Below are positions 27,585-36,837 of a stretch of 64,000 bases of DNA, piece by piece. Positions within the stretch are counted from its first letter, which is position 1. Each line of letters starts with the position of its first letter. The stretch is taken from assembly GCF_046602855.1 (NCBI RefSeq), contig NZ_JBKINJ010000001.1, forward strand, positions 1,922,001 through 1,986,000, read 5' to 3'. Under the pieces are notes generated by a model that worked only from the letters and a program-made list of their open reading frames with translations, was not told the DNA's origin and did not search any database. Both the position numbers and the translations under genes were made by a program. The stretch is from Gracilimonas sp046602855 (lineage in GTDB: Bacteria > Bacteroidota > Rhodothermia > Balneolales > Balneolaceae).

Positions 27585-28385
27585 ATGAACACATACGCTG
27601 CAGTACTACCCGAAGGCACTTTTTCTGTTGGTCTCGATAAAAAATTTGTACGCATTGACAGGAATGATCCTCCTGCTAAGGGAGCCCTTAAACTTTCATT
27701 GAATCCCTTTCTGATTCATACCCCCGATCGAAACTACATGTTTGATTGCGGTATAGGTGAGTTTGGAGAAGATACCGGTCCCGATACCCTCAGAGAAAAC
27801 CTTGAGGAGCATAACCTCACCGAATTTGACATCACTGATATATTTTTGAGTCACCTCCATTACGACCATATTGGCGGATTGGCTCATCGTGAAAATGGAT
27901 TTTGGGAACTGACCTTTCCAAAAGCAAAGATCTGGGTCTCAGAAAAGGGGTGGAGAAAAGTAACGGACAAAGAGGAATACTATGATGAAGAAAAAACGGA
28001 ATTCATTTCCTTTCTGGATGCAAAGGCCGACCTGCACTTCCTGAAAGATGAAGATCAACCTTATCCTGACATCACGGTCCGAAAGATCGGCGGGCACACT
28101 GAATTTCATCAGGTTCTGCTTTTTGACGATGGCGAACAAAAGTATTTGCAAGCCGGAGATGTGATTGGAACCAAAGGAGCCGTAAACCGAAAGTATGCTG
28201 CCAAATATGACTTTGAACCCAAAGTCAGTCAGCAGCGCCGGGAAGAATTGTCAAAGTTAGCCCTGGATGAAGGTTATGTGATAATGTCCTATCATGAAGA
28301 CAAGCATCCTTTATACAAACTGACATCCTATGACGATAAAACCGGATACTCAACAGAAAACATCGAGTCGCATGTCCCTTCCTGA
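27585..28385 (+). CDS. MBL-fold metallo-hydrolase
   Basis: A 266-residue metallo-beta-lactamase-fold protein. Zinc ligands are HLHYDHIGG (HxHxDH), His in GGHTEFHQ, Asp in LQAGDVIG and a final His in MSYHEDKHP. The order is normal for quorum-quenching lactonase-like or other single-domain MBL enzymes; the substrate is unknown. Its 3' end overlaps the start of the purine nucleoside phosphorylase gene by 14 bases, so the two are co-translated. Confidence 0.88.
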   Translation: MNTYAAVLPEGTFSVGLDKKFVRIDRNDPPAKGALKLSLNPFLIHTPDRNYMFDCGIGEFGEDTGPDTLRENLEEHNLTEFDITDIFLSHLHYDHIGGLAHRENGFWELTFPKAKIWVSEKGWRKVTDKEEYYDEEKTEFISFLDAKADLHFLKDEDQPYPDITVRKIGGHTEFHQVLLFDDGEQKYLQAGDVIGTKGAVNRKYAAKYDFEPKVSQQRREELSKLALDEGYVIMSYHEDKHPLYKLTSYDDKTGYSTENIESHVPS

Positions 28386-29163
28386 ACACATTACTGAGAT
28401 CAAAGATTTTTTAACGAACGCGGGGTTACCTGATATAATAGACTCTGCTGTAATTCTGGGGTCAGGACTGGGAAGTTTTGGTGATCACATCGAAGATCCG
28501 ATCAGTATTCCATATACTGATATTCCTTCTTTTCCGGATTCTACTGTTATTGGACATTCGGGATCACTGATCTTTGGGTCGGTTGATAGAAGTTCCGTAC
28601 TAGCTTTTTCAGGCCGGTTCCATCATTATGAAGGGCATCCTATTTCCAAAACCGTACTACCGATACAGCTTTCAAAAGCTTTTGAGGTTGACAAACTTAT
28701 TATCTCCAATGCCGCCGGTGGTATCAATTTACGCTACAAGGTTGGGGACCTGATGATCATTGATAGCATCATCAAACAATTTTTTATGATCTCTGAGCCG
28801 GCTGATAAAAACTGGAGTTACGATATGGAAGAAAGTGCAGCAAAAGTCAAAGAGATAGCTTCGGATTTAGGTATTGTTACACAGATGGGAACTTACTTAT
28901 TTGCCAAAGGGCCAAGCTACGAATCCAAAGCAGAGATCAGGGCATTCAGATATATGGGTGGTGATGCCGTTGGTATGAGTACAGCACCTGAGCTTGCTGA
29001 AGCGGGCAGACTTGGGCTTAGAGCTGCAGCCGTATCACTTATCACAAATGCCGCTGCAGGAGTTGTAGATCAAAAGCTCGATCATGCTGAAGTGAAAGAA
29101 GCCGCCGATCAGAAAAAAGAGGTTTTTGCAAAACTCGTAAAGGGATTGATCAGGGAATTTTAG
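28372..29163 (+). CDS. Purine nucleoside phosphorylase (trimeric type)
   Basis: A 263-residue enzyme started at ATG 28372, 14 bases inside the MBL gene; the longer frame from 28330 would overlap 56 bases and is less likely. Markers are VILGSGLGSFGD (phosphate loop), FSGRFHHYEGHP, ISNAAGGIN and GPSYESKAEIRAFR, with MSTAPELAEA and LITNAAAG (Asn of the purine site). It splits inosine and guanosine with phosphate for purine salvage. Length fits the trimeric PunA group. Confidence 0.93.
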   Translation: MSLPEHITEIKDFLTNAGLPDIIDSAVILGSGLGSFGDHIEDPISIPYTDIPSFPDSTVIGHSGSLIFGSVDRSSVLAFSGRFHHYEGHPISKTVLPIQLSKAFEVDKLIISNAAGGINLRYKVGDLMIIDSIIKQFFMISEPADKNWSYDMEESAAKVKEIASDLGIVTQMGTYLFAKGPSYESKAEIRAFRYMGGDAVGMSTAPELAEAGRLGLRAAAVSLITNAAAGVVDQKLDHAEVKEAADQKKEVFAKLVKGLIREF

Positions 29164-29194
29164 TGCTCATTTAATTGAACTATCATTTCAAAAT

Positions 29195-29226
29195 ACGTAG
29201 GGGCACTTTATGAATTACCCCTACGT
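29195..29226. repeat. GTAGGGGC-type inverted repeat between convergent genes
   Basis: ACGTAGGGG (29195-29203) and CCCCTACGT (29218-29226) form perfect nine-base arms around 14 bases. Similar GTAGGGGC palindromes recur in many bacterial genomes as dispersed repeats. Here it lies between the stops of the phosphorylase and the carboxylase genes and could end both transcripts, although no T run is seen. Confidence 0.55.
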
Positions 29227-29254
29227 GTACGATTTTAAAATGTCTTTCGCTTAG

Positions 29255-30805
29255 TTACAAAGGTAGGTTGTCGTGCTTTTTCTTAGGCACGGTATCTACC
29301 TTGTTCTCGCACACTTCAAGCTGCTTAATCAGCTTTTGGCGAGTTTCAGACGGCATGATGACATCATCTATGAAGCCACGTCCTGCTGCAAGGTAAGGAT
29401 GGGCAAAGTTCTCACTATACTCATCTTCCAATTCCTTTTGTTTCGCTTCCGGATCATCAGCTTTGGCTATTTCTCGACGGAAGATAATTTCAACCGCTCC
29501 TTTCGTCCCCATTACAGCGATCTCAGACGTTGGCCAGGCCACGTTATAATCAGCACGAATATGCTTAGAGTTCATAACATCGTAAGCGCCTCCGTAAGCT
29601 TTACGGGTGATAACGGTCATCTTAGGAACGGTAGCCTCGCAGAACGAATATAGAAGCTTGGCACCATGTTTGATGATCCCGTTCCATTCCTGATCCGTTC
29701 CGGGCAAGAAGCCGGGTACATCTTCAAACACAACCAATGGAATGTTGAACGCATCACAAAAGCGTACAAAACGAGCACCTTTCAGAGAGGCATCAATATC
29801 CAATACGCCGGCCAATGATAGCGGTTGATTTGCTACAACACCAACACTCCGCCCACCCAGGCGTGCGAAACCAACCACAATATTGTCCGCATAGTCTTTG
29901 TGAACCTCGTAGAAAGTATCCTTATCCATGATACCATTTATCACATCGTGAATATCATACGGTTTGTTAGGATTCAGCGGTACCAGATCATCAAGAGCTT
30001 TGGCTTTAGCAGAATCAGGATCTTTTGGATCGATCATTGGCACTTTTTCCTCACAGTTCTGAGGAACGTACTTCATGAGATCACGGATATCATTAATACA
30101 TACAGCATCATTGGGACTTGAAAAATGAGAAACACCGGATTTAGAGCTGTGTGTAGACGCACCTCCAAGCTCTTCTGATGTCACTTCTTCATGTGTTACC
30201 GTTTTTACCACATTCGGACCGGTAACAAACATATAACTGGTATTTTCTACCATAAAAATAAAGTCGGTAAGGGCCGGGCTGTAAACGGCGCCACCTGCAC
30301 AAGGCCCCATCACGGCAGAGATCTGAGGAATCACGCCTGATGCCATACTGTTTCTCCAGAATACTTCAGCATATCCCCCCAAAGATGATACACCTTCCTG
30401 AATACGAGCCCCTCCGGAATCATTGAGCCCTATTATCGGCACCCCATTCTTCAATGCGAGGTCCATGATCTTGCAGATCTTTTCAGCATGAGTTTCTGAA
30501 AGAGAGCCACCAAAGACCGTAAAATCCTGACTGAATACATAAACAGGTCGGCCATGGATCTTACCCATTCCGGTCACAACACCGTCACCTAAAAACTGTT
30601 GTTTGTCGAGCCCAAAAGCTGAACTTCTGTGAGTTACAAACTTATCGATCTCTTCGAATGAGCCTTTATCAACCAGCAGGTCAATGCGCTCACGTGCAGT
30701 GAGTTTACCCTTATCATGTTGCTTTTTTATCCGGGCTTCACCACCACCTTTTAATGCTTCTTCTCTTAATTTCTGGAGTCGTTCTACTTTTGGGTTGGAT
30801 TCCAT
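29255..30805 (-). CDS. Acyl-CoA (propionyl-CoA type) carboxylase beta subunit
   Basis: A 516-residue carboxyltransferase of normal PccB length. Visible are the N-terminal GKLTARERIDLLVDKGSFEE, the oxyanion-forming Gly-rich segments IGLNDSGGARIQEGV and MGPCAGGAVYSPAL, and FEDVPGFLPGTDQEWNGII with ITRKAYGGAYDVM. It transfers carboxyl from biotin to an acyl-CoA, most often propionyl-CoA. The biotin carboxylase/BCCP alpha subunit is not in this window. It lies six bases downstream of the acidic unknown gene, so both may share a transcript. Confidence 0.93.
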   Translation of the reverse strand: MESNPKVERLQKLREEALKGGGEARIKKQHDKGKLTARERIDLLVDKGSFEEIDKFVTHRSSAFGLDKQQFLGDGVVTGMGKIHGRPVYVFSQDFTVFGGSLSETHAEKICKIMDLALKNGVPIIGLNDSGGARIQEGVSSLGGYAEVFWRNSMASGVIPQISAVMGPCAGGAVYSPALTDFIFMVENTSYMFVTGPNVVKTVTHEEVTSEELGGASTHSSKSGVSHFSSPNDAVCINDIRDLMKYVPQNCEEKVPMIDPKDPDSAKAKALDDLVPLNPNKPYDIHDVINGIMDKDTFYEVHKDYADNIVVGFARLGGRSVGVVANQPLSLAGVLDIDASLKGARFVRFCDAFNIPLVVFEDVPGFLPGTDQEWNGIIKHGAKLLYSFCEATVPKMTVITRKAYGGAYDVMNSKHIRADYNVAWPTSEIAVMGTKGAVEIIFRREIAKADDPEAKQKELEDEYSENFAHPYLAAGRGFIDDVIMPSETRQKLIKQLEVCENKVDTVPKKKHDNLPL

Positions 30806-30811
30806 AAATAC

Positions 30812-32485
30812 TTAATTGTTGGTTTTATATTCGTCAAAATAAGATTGCAGTTTATCTGTAAAGTCAACGGCCGGGTCAGAAAGCATATCCACATCATTCT
30901 TTCTAAACACCTCTTCCTGAAGATAGTCTCCTACTTCATCCCAGCTATTAAATTGTTCAATTGATTTCATAGCTGAGGCATATTTCTTCTTTTTGCCCCC
31001 AAATATTTTTTTGATAAATAGTTTTTCCTGTCCAACCAGAAACTCTGAAAGTTCCGGTGTTATAACATCATCCTCTTCCTCAAAAAGCGTATCCTCGTCC
31101 ATCAAAAGATCTTCATCTGATTCTTGCCGGCTCCCTCCCATGAGAACATCCATTTGATCCGGACGAAGAAACTGCCTCCACATTGGATCTTCCTCTGAAT
31201 CCGCTTCCTCACCCTCATCAGTAGATTCATCTTTGTCATTGTCATGATCGGCGTCAGACAGCTGTTTCAGAATATCAAATTCATTTTCTTTTTCTTCTTC
31301 ATCTTTGGTCTCAGGCTCTGTATTCTGATCTGTTTCTTCTTCATTTATGTCTTCGATCAATTCACTTTCATCATCTTCATGGTCGCTTTCTTCTCTGGAA
31401 AGGTTTTTAAAGGAATGAGCGGCCTGATCCAATACGGTCACCAGGTTCTTACGAAATTTCTGGATCTCATCGGACGACTTACTGTCTTTAATAGATTTTG
31501 ATATCTTTTCAGCGTCGGGTGTTTCTTCGAACTCCTCAAAGATCGATTTATCCGTTTGTTCTGTTTTGAAAAGCTCGTTGAATGATTCCTGATCCGTGAG
31601 TTGTCGGTCATCACTGTTGTAATCACCGAAAAAACTATCCAGTAATCGTTGTTCTTTTTCATCGATCTGTTCCATTTCTTCTTCATCAGGTTGATCGAAT
31701 CGATTCTTCTGAGCGATCAATTCTTCCCGGAATTGCTCTCTGAATTTCTCCTGAAGCTTAACATCCAACAGGTCGGGATAAGAAAGTATCTCAATAAAAC
31801 GATCTTTGGTAATCTGTTCGTCCAGTTCATTGAAAGCTTTAGCAGTCAAGTACAAACCTTTGTCTTCAAAGAAAAGCTGAATGAGTTTCGCGTCGATCTT
31901 TCCTCCAAACAGTGTAAACAAAAGCTCCAACACCTGAGCCCATTCCTTAGCTGTGTATGAAGCAACAAGATTTGCATCCAGATTATGGATTAAAAGCTTA
32001 CATCTTTTTTTCTCAAGAGTCTGGAGTCCGCGTTTGCGCATATATAGCGGAATAGCGCGACCAAAGTGTTTATAGATCGTGAGCTTCTCAGTTCTGTCCA
32101 CCAATTCCTGGAATGAAAGCTCCTCATCACCCTTGTAGATATAATCAGCCATATGGTGACGGGGCTCCAGATATACCTTAACAATATCTGTGATCACCTC
32201 TCCGGTGATCTTATATAATTTGTCTTTAGGAATTCTTGAATTGGCAAACAAAGCATGCTGAAAGTCACCCCAGGCATCTTCAACCAAGACCTCATCGGTA
32301 CTTACCCATTCCGAATCTTTCAGTTCATATTCTTTTTTTATCTTTTCATTGATCTCTATACGGATTCTTTCAACAATAAACGACGGAAACCCGGCTGAAA
32401 GCAGGTCTTTAAGCACGTAATAGGGTTTATCGGCTTTAACCGCCCCCATCAGCTTATCAATAATATGTTCTACCGATTCGTGCAT
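30812..32485 (-). CDS. Conserved acidic protein of unknown function
   Basis: A 557-residue protein without signal or membrane segments. Residues 1-270 are a mixed, mostly helical region (HIIDKLMGAVKADKPYYVL, DAWGDFQHALFANSRI) that looks like a real folded domain I do not recognise. About residues 270-480 are extremely rich in Asp and Glu with low complexity, and the end (about 480-557) is again folded (SAMKSIEQFNSWDEVGDYL). The gene is the same strand as, and six bases before, the carboxylase subunit, but no functional link is known. Length and composition are stable, with no frameshift. Confidence 0.75.
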   Translation of the reverse strand: MHESVEHIIDKLMGAVKADKPYYVLKDLLSAGFPSFIVERIRIEINEKIKKEYELKDSEWVSTDEVLVEDAWGDFQHALFANSRIPKDKLYKITGEVITDIVKVYLEPRHHMADYIYKGDEELSFQELVDRTEKLTIYKHFGRAIPLYMRKRGLQTLEKKRCKLLIHNLDANLVASYTAKEWAQVLELLFTLFGGKIDAKLIQLFFEDKGLYLTAKAFNELDEQITKDRFIEILSYPDLLDVKLQEKFREQFREELIAQKNRFDQPDEEEMEQIDEKEQRLLDSFFGDYNSDDRQLTDQESFNELFKTEQTDKSIFEEFEETPDAEKISKSIKDSKSSDEIQKFRKNLVTVLDQAAHSFKNLSREESDHEDDESELIEDINEEETDQNTEPETKDEEEKENEFDILKQLSDADHDNDKDESTDEGEEADSEEDPMWRQFLRPDQMDVLMGGSRQESDEDLLMDEDTLFEEEDDVITPELSEFLVGQEKLFIKKIFGGKKKKYASAMKSIEQFNSWDEVGDYLQEEVFRKNDVDMLSDPAVDFTDKLQSYFDEYKTNN

Positions 32486-32614
32486 ATCCTAAAATATAAC
32501 TTAAAATTGAAAATAAAGCCTACCGAGTCGCAATACAATTAAGGATTTAGTAAATCTGGCTTTGTTATAAAACTTTATAAATATGCTGAACATTCTTCTT
32601 AATGATAATCTTAC

Positions 32615-32622
32615 TACCTTTG
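32615..32622 (+). promoter_or_regulatory. TAnnTTTG promoter element before the ABC ATPase
   Basis: TACCTTTG ends five bases before the ATG at 32627. If it works as the Bacteroidota -7 element, the transcript starts at or next to the start codon and is leaderless. No clear -33 TTTG is seen. Confidence 0.4.
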
Positions 32623-32626
32623 GTGC

Positions 32627-33253
32627 ATGATATCTGTTAAAGCTACGGACCTTACTAAGAAATTTAACAACAAAATCATCTTTCAAGGGCTCAGTTTTGA
32701 GCACAGAAACGGAGTGTTTGGGATTGCCGGGGATAATGGAAGCGGTAAGTCTACCTTGTTAAAATGTCTGGCCTACCTGCTTCGTCCAAATTCAGGAAAC
32801 ATTGAATGGAAAAAATCTGAAAAGTTATTATCCCAGAAAGAAATGAAATCCCAATTAGGTTATGCTGCACCTTACATAAATTTATACGCAGAACTGACCG
32901 TTGCTGAAAATCTACAATTCCTGAAAGAAGCACGCGGTAATGTTTCCAGCGAAAAAGACCTCTTCAATCTTCTAAAACGATGTCAAATACTGCATTTAAA
33001 GGATCAGCTATTCGGGAGTCTTTCAACCGGACAGCAACAGCGAACTAAACTTGCAGCTGCTCTTGTTAACGACCCTGACACATTGATGTTGGATGAGCCT
33101 GGTTCTAACCTCGATAAAGATGGACATGCCTTGGTTTCTTCAATAATTGAAAATGAGGTAAGTAAAGGTACGCTGGTCATTATTGCGTCCAACGATCCTG
33201 ATGAAATTTCACTTTGCCATCATGTGTTGACAGTAGGTAAGGTGATAAAGTGA
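32627..33253 (+). CDS. ABC transporter ATP-binding protein, CcmA-like, without permease neighbour
   Basis: A 208-residue ATPase, as short as CcmA. Walker A is GDNGSGKSTLL, the Q-loop is probably in GYAAPYINLY (no Gln in the usual place), the signature is LSTGQQQRTKLAAALV, and Walker B is TLMLDEPGSNLD. The switch (H-loop) position reads IIASNDPDEI, with Asn where most ABC ATPases have His. No permease gene is adjacent. It may serve a heme or lipid exporter encoded elsewhere, or be a non-transport ATPase. Confidence 0.88.
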   Translation: MISVKATDLTKKFNNKIIFQGLSFEHRNGVFGIAGDNGSGKSTLLKCLAYLLRPNSGNIEWKKSEKLLSQKEMKSQLGYAAPYINLYAELTVAENLQFLKEARGNVSSEKDLFNLLKRCQILHLKDQLFGSLSTGQQQRTKLAAALVNDPDTLMLDEPGSNLDKDGHALVSSIIENEVSKGTLVIIASNDPDEISLCHHVLTVGKVIK

Positions 33254-33413
33254 GCCATTCACAGTTTTTTTAAATTTCGAATTTAAACTATACCGTAGCT
33301 GAAAATTACGGTAATCACTCTTAAAAGCTGCTGGCCACTTTATTACTCATCATTTCAGTATCTTATATTATGTTCGAACAAAGCTCAAAATTTAATCTTA
33401 AACACACTAACTA

Positions 33414-34514
33414 ATGATTTCAGAACAAGACCAAAAACTAGCTCAACTTATTCTTGAGCACAGTACCGAGGTTCAAAAAGGACAAAATGTTATGGTCCAA
33501 CTTATCGGACTGAATGGTATTGACCTGCTTCGGGCTTTGGTTGAACAGATCAGAGCTAAAGATGCCAACCCTTTCATAAATATCGAAGATTCCGATACTC
33601 GACGCATTCTTATAGAGAACGGCAATAAAAGTTTCTGGAAAAATCAAGCAGACGTGGATCAGTTACCCCTTATGAAGCAAATGGATGCTTTTATTGGCAT
33701 TCGTGCTTCCCAAAATATTTATGAAAATGCCCTGACCAGTAAAGAGGCTAACAAAGCCTATTCTGAGCATTTTCTGAAACCTGTCCATTTTGATGAGCGG
33801 GTTAACAATACCAATTGGTGTATTATGAGATACCCCTCACCGGCTTTTGCTATGAATGCTAAAATGCCAACCCGAAAATTTGCAGAGTTTTATTACGATG
33901 CTTGTTTGGTAGATTACGCGGCTCTCGAAGAAGCTATGAAACCTTTAGAGAAAAAACTCAGAGCTACTGATGAAATTCACTTGAAGGGCGAAGGCACCGA
34001 TATCACTTTTTCCGTTAAGGATCAGAATTGGGTTCCCTGTTTTGGCAAGAGAAACATCCCGGACGGTGAATTGTTTACCTCTCCTATTCTGGATTCTGTA
34101 AATGGAGTGATCAGCTATGCCCCTTCTGTGTATCAAGGTAAACCGTTTGAATATGTAAAGCTTGAAGTTAAAGACGGTGTAGTTGTTGATTACGATTCAT
34201 CCAACAACGAAGCACTTAAAGATATTCTGGATACTGATGAAGGGGCAAGAAGATTCGGTGAATTCAGCTTTGGTTTAAATCCCGTTATCGAAAGCCCGAT
34301 GTATGACATCCTGTTCGATGAGAAGATCTATGGTTCAAACCACCTTACCCTTGGCAAAGATTATGAGATCGCACCAAATGGGAACTCAAGTAATATCCAT
34401 TGGGATCTGGTTTGTATAGGTCCTGATGTATATCTGGATGGTGAACTGATTCGCAACGGTAGAAAATTTGTAACAGATGATCTTAAGGGATTGAATCCTG
34501 AAAATCTACTCTGA
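33414..34514 (+). CDS. M29-family aminopeptidase (AmpS/PepS-like)
   Basis: A 366-residue metallo-aminopeptidase. The M29 metal ligands are in family-typical places: Glu in IPDGELFTSP, Glu in RRFGEFSFGLNP, the His/Tyr in EKIYGSNHLTLG, and His and Asp in SSNIHWDLVC. The N-terminal domain (about 1-170) is the family substrate domain. It removes N-terminal residues from peptides in the cytoplasm and needs cobalt, zinc or manganese. It stands alone; the 160-bp gap before it is AT-rich without a clear signal. Confidence 0.9.
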   Translation: MISEQDQKLAQLILEHSTEVQKGQNVMVQLIGLNGIDLLRALVEQIRAKDANPFINIEDSDTRRILIENGNKSFWKNQADVDQLPLMKQMDAFIGIRASQNIYENALTSKEANKAYSEHFLKPVHFDERVNNTNWCIMRYPSPAFAMNAKMPTRKFAEFYYDACLVDYAALEEAMKPLEKKLRATDEIHLKGEGTDITFSVKDQNWVPCFGKRNIPDGELFTSPILDSVNGVISYAPSVYQGKPFEYVKLEVKDGVVVDYDSSNNEALKDILDTDEGARRFGEFSFGLNPVIESPMYDILFDEKIYGSNHLTLGKDYEIAPNGNSSNIHWDLVCIGPDVYLDGELIRNGRKFVTDDLKGLNPENLL

Positions 34515-34637
34515 ACCTACCGTGTTTAATAGATCAATCAAATTGGTGCGCTGCTATATAAGATTAATTTAATGCCATATAACTGAGCACTTTCTTAATT
34601 TTAGAGTGACGACATTTTAAAAATAATTCAAAATTTG

Positions 34638-34979
34638 ATGCTAAATCTTTTTACCGCTTCAGTTATACTGATCGCCATTGCAGTTGCCATTTTTATAATT
34701 TGGAAGATTAAATCCTACAATAAACACTCTAAAAAAGTTAAAGAGAGCACTTCTTTCAAGAGAAATGATCAGGCTGTAAATGACCTTAATTTAAAACTCG
34801 AAGAACTTGAGGTATTGGATCTTCTTTCAGAAGGATATTCAAATCAAGAGATCGCAAATAAAACCTCCATGTCGTTAAATACGGTCAACAATAGAGTTCG
34901 TGACCTCTTTTCAAAACTGGATGTTAACCGAAGAAGTGTCGCCATTAAAAAAGCCCGATCGTTGAAACTGATCCCTTAA
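34638..34979 (+). CDS. Membrane-anchored LuxR-type HTH protein
   Basis: A 113-residue protein, start ATG at 34638 (a TTG directly before it gives one more residue). One N-terminal membrane helix (about residues 5-24), a short basic linker, then a GerE/LuxR helix-turn-helix: EELEVLDLLSEGYSNQEIAN and MSLNTVNNRVRDLFSKLDV. There is no receiver, autoinducer or sensor domain. It may hold a promoter close to the membrane or be released by proteolysis; both are guesses. It converges on pckA across a shared terminator. Confidence 0.8.
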   Translation: MLNLFTASVILIAIAVAIFIIWKIKSYNKHSKKVKESTSFKRNDQAVNDLNLKLEELEVLDLLSEGYSNQEIANKTSMSLNTVNNRVRDLFSKLDVNRRSVAIKKARSLKLIP

Positions 34980-35039
34980 TCCGGTTCTACTACAGTTTGA
35001 CCTGAATTTGTTATGATAGCGGTGGATTATCAAATAATA

Positions 35040-35068
35040 AAAAAGGCGGATACCGGATCCGCCTTTTT
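35040..35068. terminator. Bidirectional terminator between the HTH gene and pckA
   Basis: Perfect 12-base arms AAAAAGGCGGAT and ATCCGCCTTTTT around a five-base loop; A and T runs on both sides serve both strands. Confidence 0.9.
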
Positions 35069-35093
35069 AGTTTCATCTTTAGGTGTTACCGGA

Positions 35094-36686
35094 TCAGAAC
35101 TTTGGTCCGGCATTGATGATCTCTTTGCTGCTGTCTTCTTTGTATTCTTCGAAGTTCTTATCGAAGAGTTCACCCAGCTTTTTAGCTTGAGCGTCGTATT
35201 TATTACCGTCATCCCAAGTCTTACGTGGCTGAAGGATTTCAGCTGATACATCAGGGCAAGCTGTTGGTATTTCAAATCCAAATACATCATCCTTAACTGT
35301 TTCTACTTCTGTCAGTTTACCATCATGGATGGCCTGAATGATTGATCTGGTACTCTTCAGATCAATACGAGAGCCTCTGCCATATGGCCCACCTGTGAGT
35401 CCCGTATTGACCAGCCAGGCTTTGGCATCATGCTTACGCATTTTATCTGCCAGCATCTCTGCATATTTTGCCGGTGGCCACGCCAGGAAGGCGGCTCCAA
35501 AGCAAGCAGAAAATGTGGCTTCAGGTTCAGTTACTCCAACTTCAGTTCCTGCAACTTTAGCAGTATAACCACTTATAAAGTGATACATAGCTTGTTCCGG
35601 ACTTAGTTTACTTACCGGAGGAAGCACACCAAATGCATCATAAGTCAGGAAAATGATATTCTTCGGATGACCTGCAGTACAGGGGATCTTAGCATTATCA
35701 ATATAATTAATGGGGTAAGAAGCCCGTGTATTCTGAGTGATCGATACATCCTTGAAATCAACTTTACGTGTATCCGGATCATATCCCACGTTTTCAAGAA
35801 CGGTTCCATACTTGATGGCATTATAGATCTCAGGTTCTTTCTCTTCAGAAAGGTCTATAGTTTTAGCATAGCAACCGCCCTCAATATTAAATACTCCGTC
35901 ATCACTCCAACAATGCTCATCATCACCGATAAGCTTGCGGTTCTTATCGGCTGAAAGCGTTGTTTTTCCGGTTCCTGATAAACCAAAGAAAAGTGCCACA
36001 TCATCTTCTGTATCACCTTCATTAGCTGAACAGTGCATGGAAAGCACCTCTTTTTTCGGCATCAGATAATGCATAACGGTAAAGATCCCTTTCTTCATTT
36101 CGCCGGCATACTCTGTACCAAGGATCACCATTTGGTTGGTATCAAAATTCACATCGACAGATGCATCTGAGGTCATTCCCTCTGTAAATTTATTGGCAGG
36201 AAACTTACCCGCATTGTAGATCACAAAATCCGGCTCCCCAAAATCTTTCAGTTCCTCTTCTGTAGGACGAATAAGCATATTATGCATAAATAAGCCATGA
36301 TAAGGTCGCTCTGCAATGATCCTTACTTTAAGCTGATACTTTTTATCCCAGCCGGCAAATCCGTCAATAACATATAAGCGGTCAAGTGTATTCAGGTAAT
36401 CTGTTGCTCGTTGATAGTTTATCTTAAAAGTTCTTTCATCCAGAGGAATATTGATCTTACCCCACCAGATATCATCCTTAATTCCTGAAGATTCTACCAC
36501 CCTTTTGTCGGCCGGACTACGACCCGTTCTTTTACCTGATCGCACTACCAGTGCACCTGAATCGCTTATCGCTGAACCCGAGTCGTATTTAATGGCATCC
36601 TCGTAAAACCTTGCAGGATTCGGATTCCTGATTATATTTTCTACTGTGATGTTTTGTTTGGATAGGTCCAAAGTTTGCTTTCCCAT
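35094..36686 (-). CDS. pckA: Phosphoenolpyruvate carboxykinase (ATP)
   Basis: A 530-residue enzyme of the ATP-dependent type. Walker A is GLSGTGKTTLSADKNR, the metal-binding Asp motif is LIGDDEHCW, and the substrate Arg is in SGKRTGRSPADKR, with GFAGWDKKY and the C-terminal RIDLKSTRSIIQAI. It turns oxaloacetate and ATP into PEP for gluconeogenesis. It is monocistronic: a strong terminator follows, and the upstream 150 bp precede the broken VOC gene on the other strand. Confidence 0.97.
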   Translation of the reverse strand: MGKQTLDLSKQNITVENIIRNPNPARFYEDAIKYDSGSAISDSGALVVRSGKRTGRSPADKRVVESSGIKDDIWWGKINIPLDERTFKINYQRATDYLNTLDRLYVIDGFAGWDKKYQLKVRIIAERPYHGLFMHNMLIRPTEEELKDFGEPDFVIYNAGKFPANKFTEGMTSDASVDVNFDTNQMVILGTEYAGEMKKGIFTVMHYLMPKKEVLSMHCSANEGDTEDDVALFFGLSGTGKTTLSADKNRKLIGDDEHCWSDDGVFNIEGGCYAKTIDLSEEKEPEIYNAIKYGTVLENVGYDPDTRKVDFKDVSITQNTRASYPINYIDNAKIPCTAGHPKNIIFLTYDAFGVLPPVSKLSPEQAMYHFISGYTAKVAGTEVGVTEPEATFSACFGAAFLAWPPAKYAEMLADKMRKHDAKAWLVNTGLTGGPYGRGSRIDLKSTRSIIQAIHDGKLTEVETVKDDVFGFEIPTACPDVSAEILQPRKTWDDGNKYDAQAKKLGELFDKNFEEYKEDSSKEIINAGPKF

Positions 36687-36837
36687 TGTATTAAGGGTTA
36701 TGTGTTTGTTGATTGAGTAAGTGAGTGCCTGTATATACTGAAACTACATGAAGGATATATAAACTGAGAAAAAAAGTTCATAAGAATTCACTCTTCCTAT
36801 TACATTATTGATAGCATAAAAACCAGACCAATAATAA

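Noticed and set aside
27585..29163. Single fused MBL-phosphorylase protein
   Set aside because: The two frames overlap by 14 bases and differ; both have normal termini.
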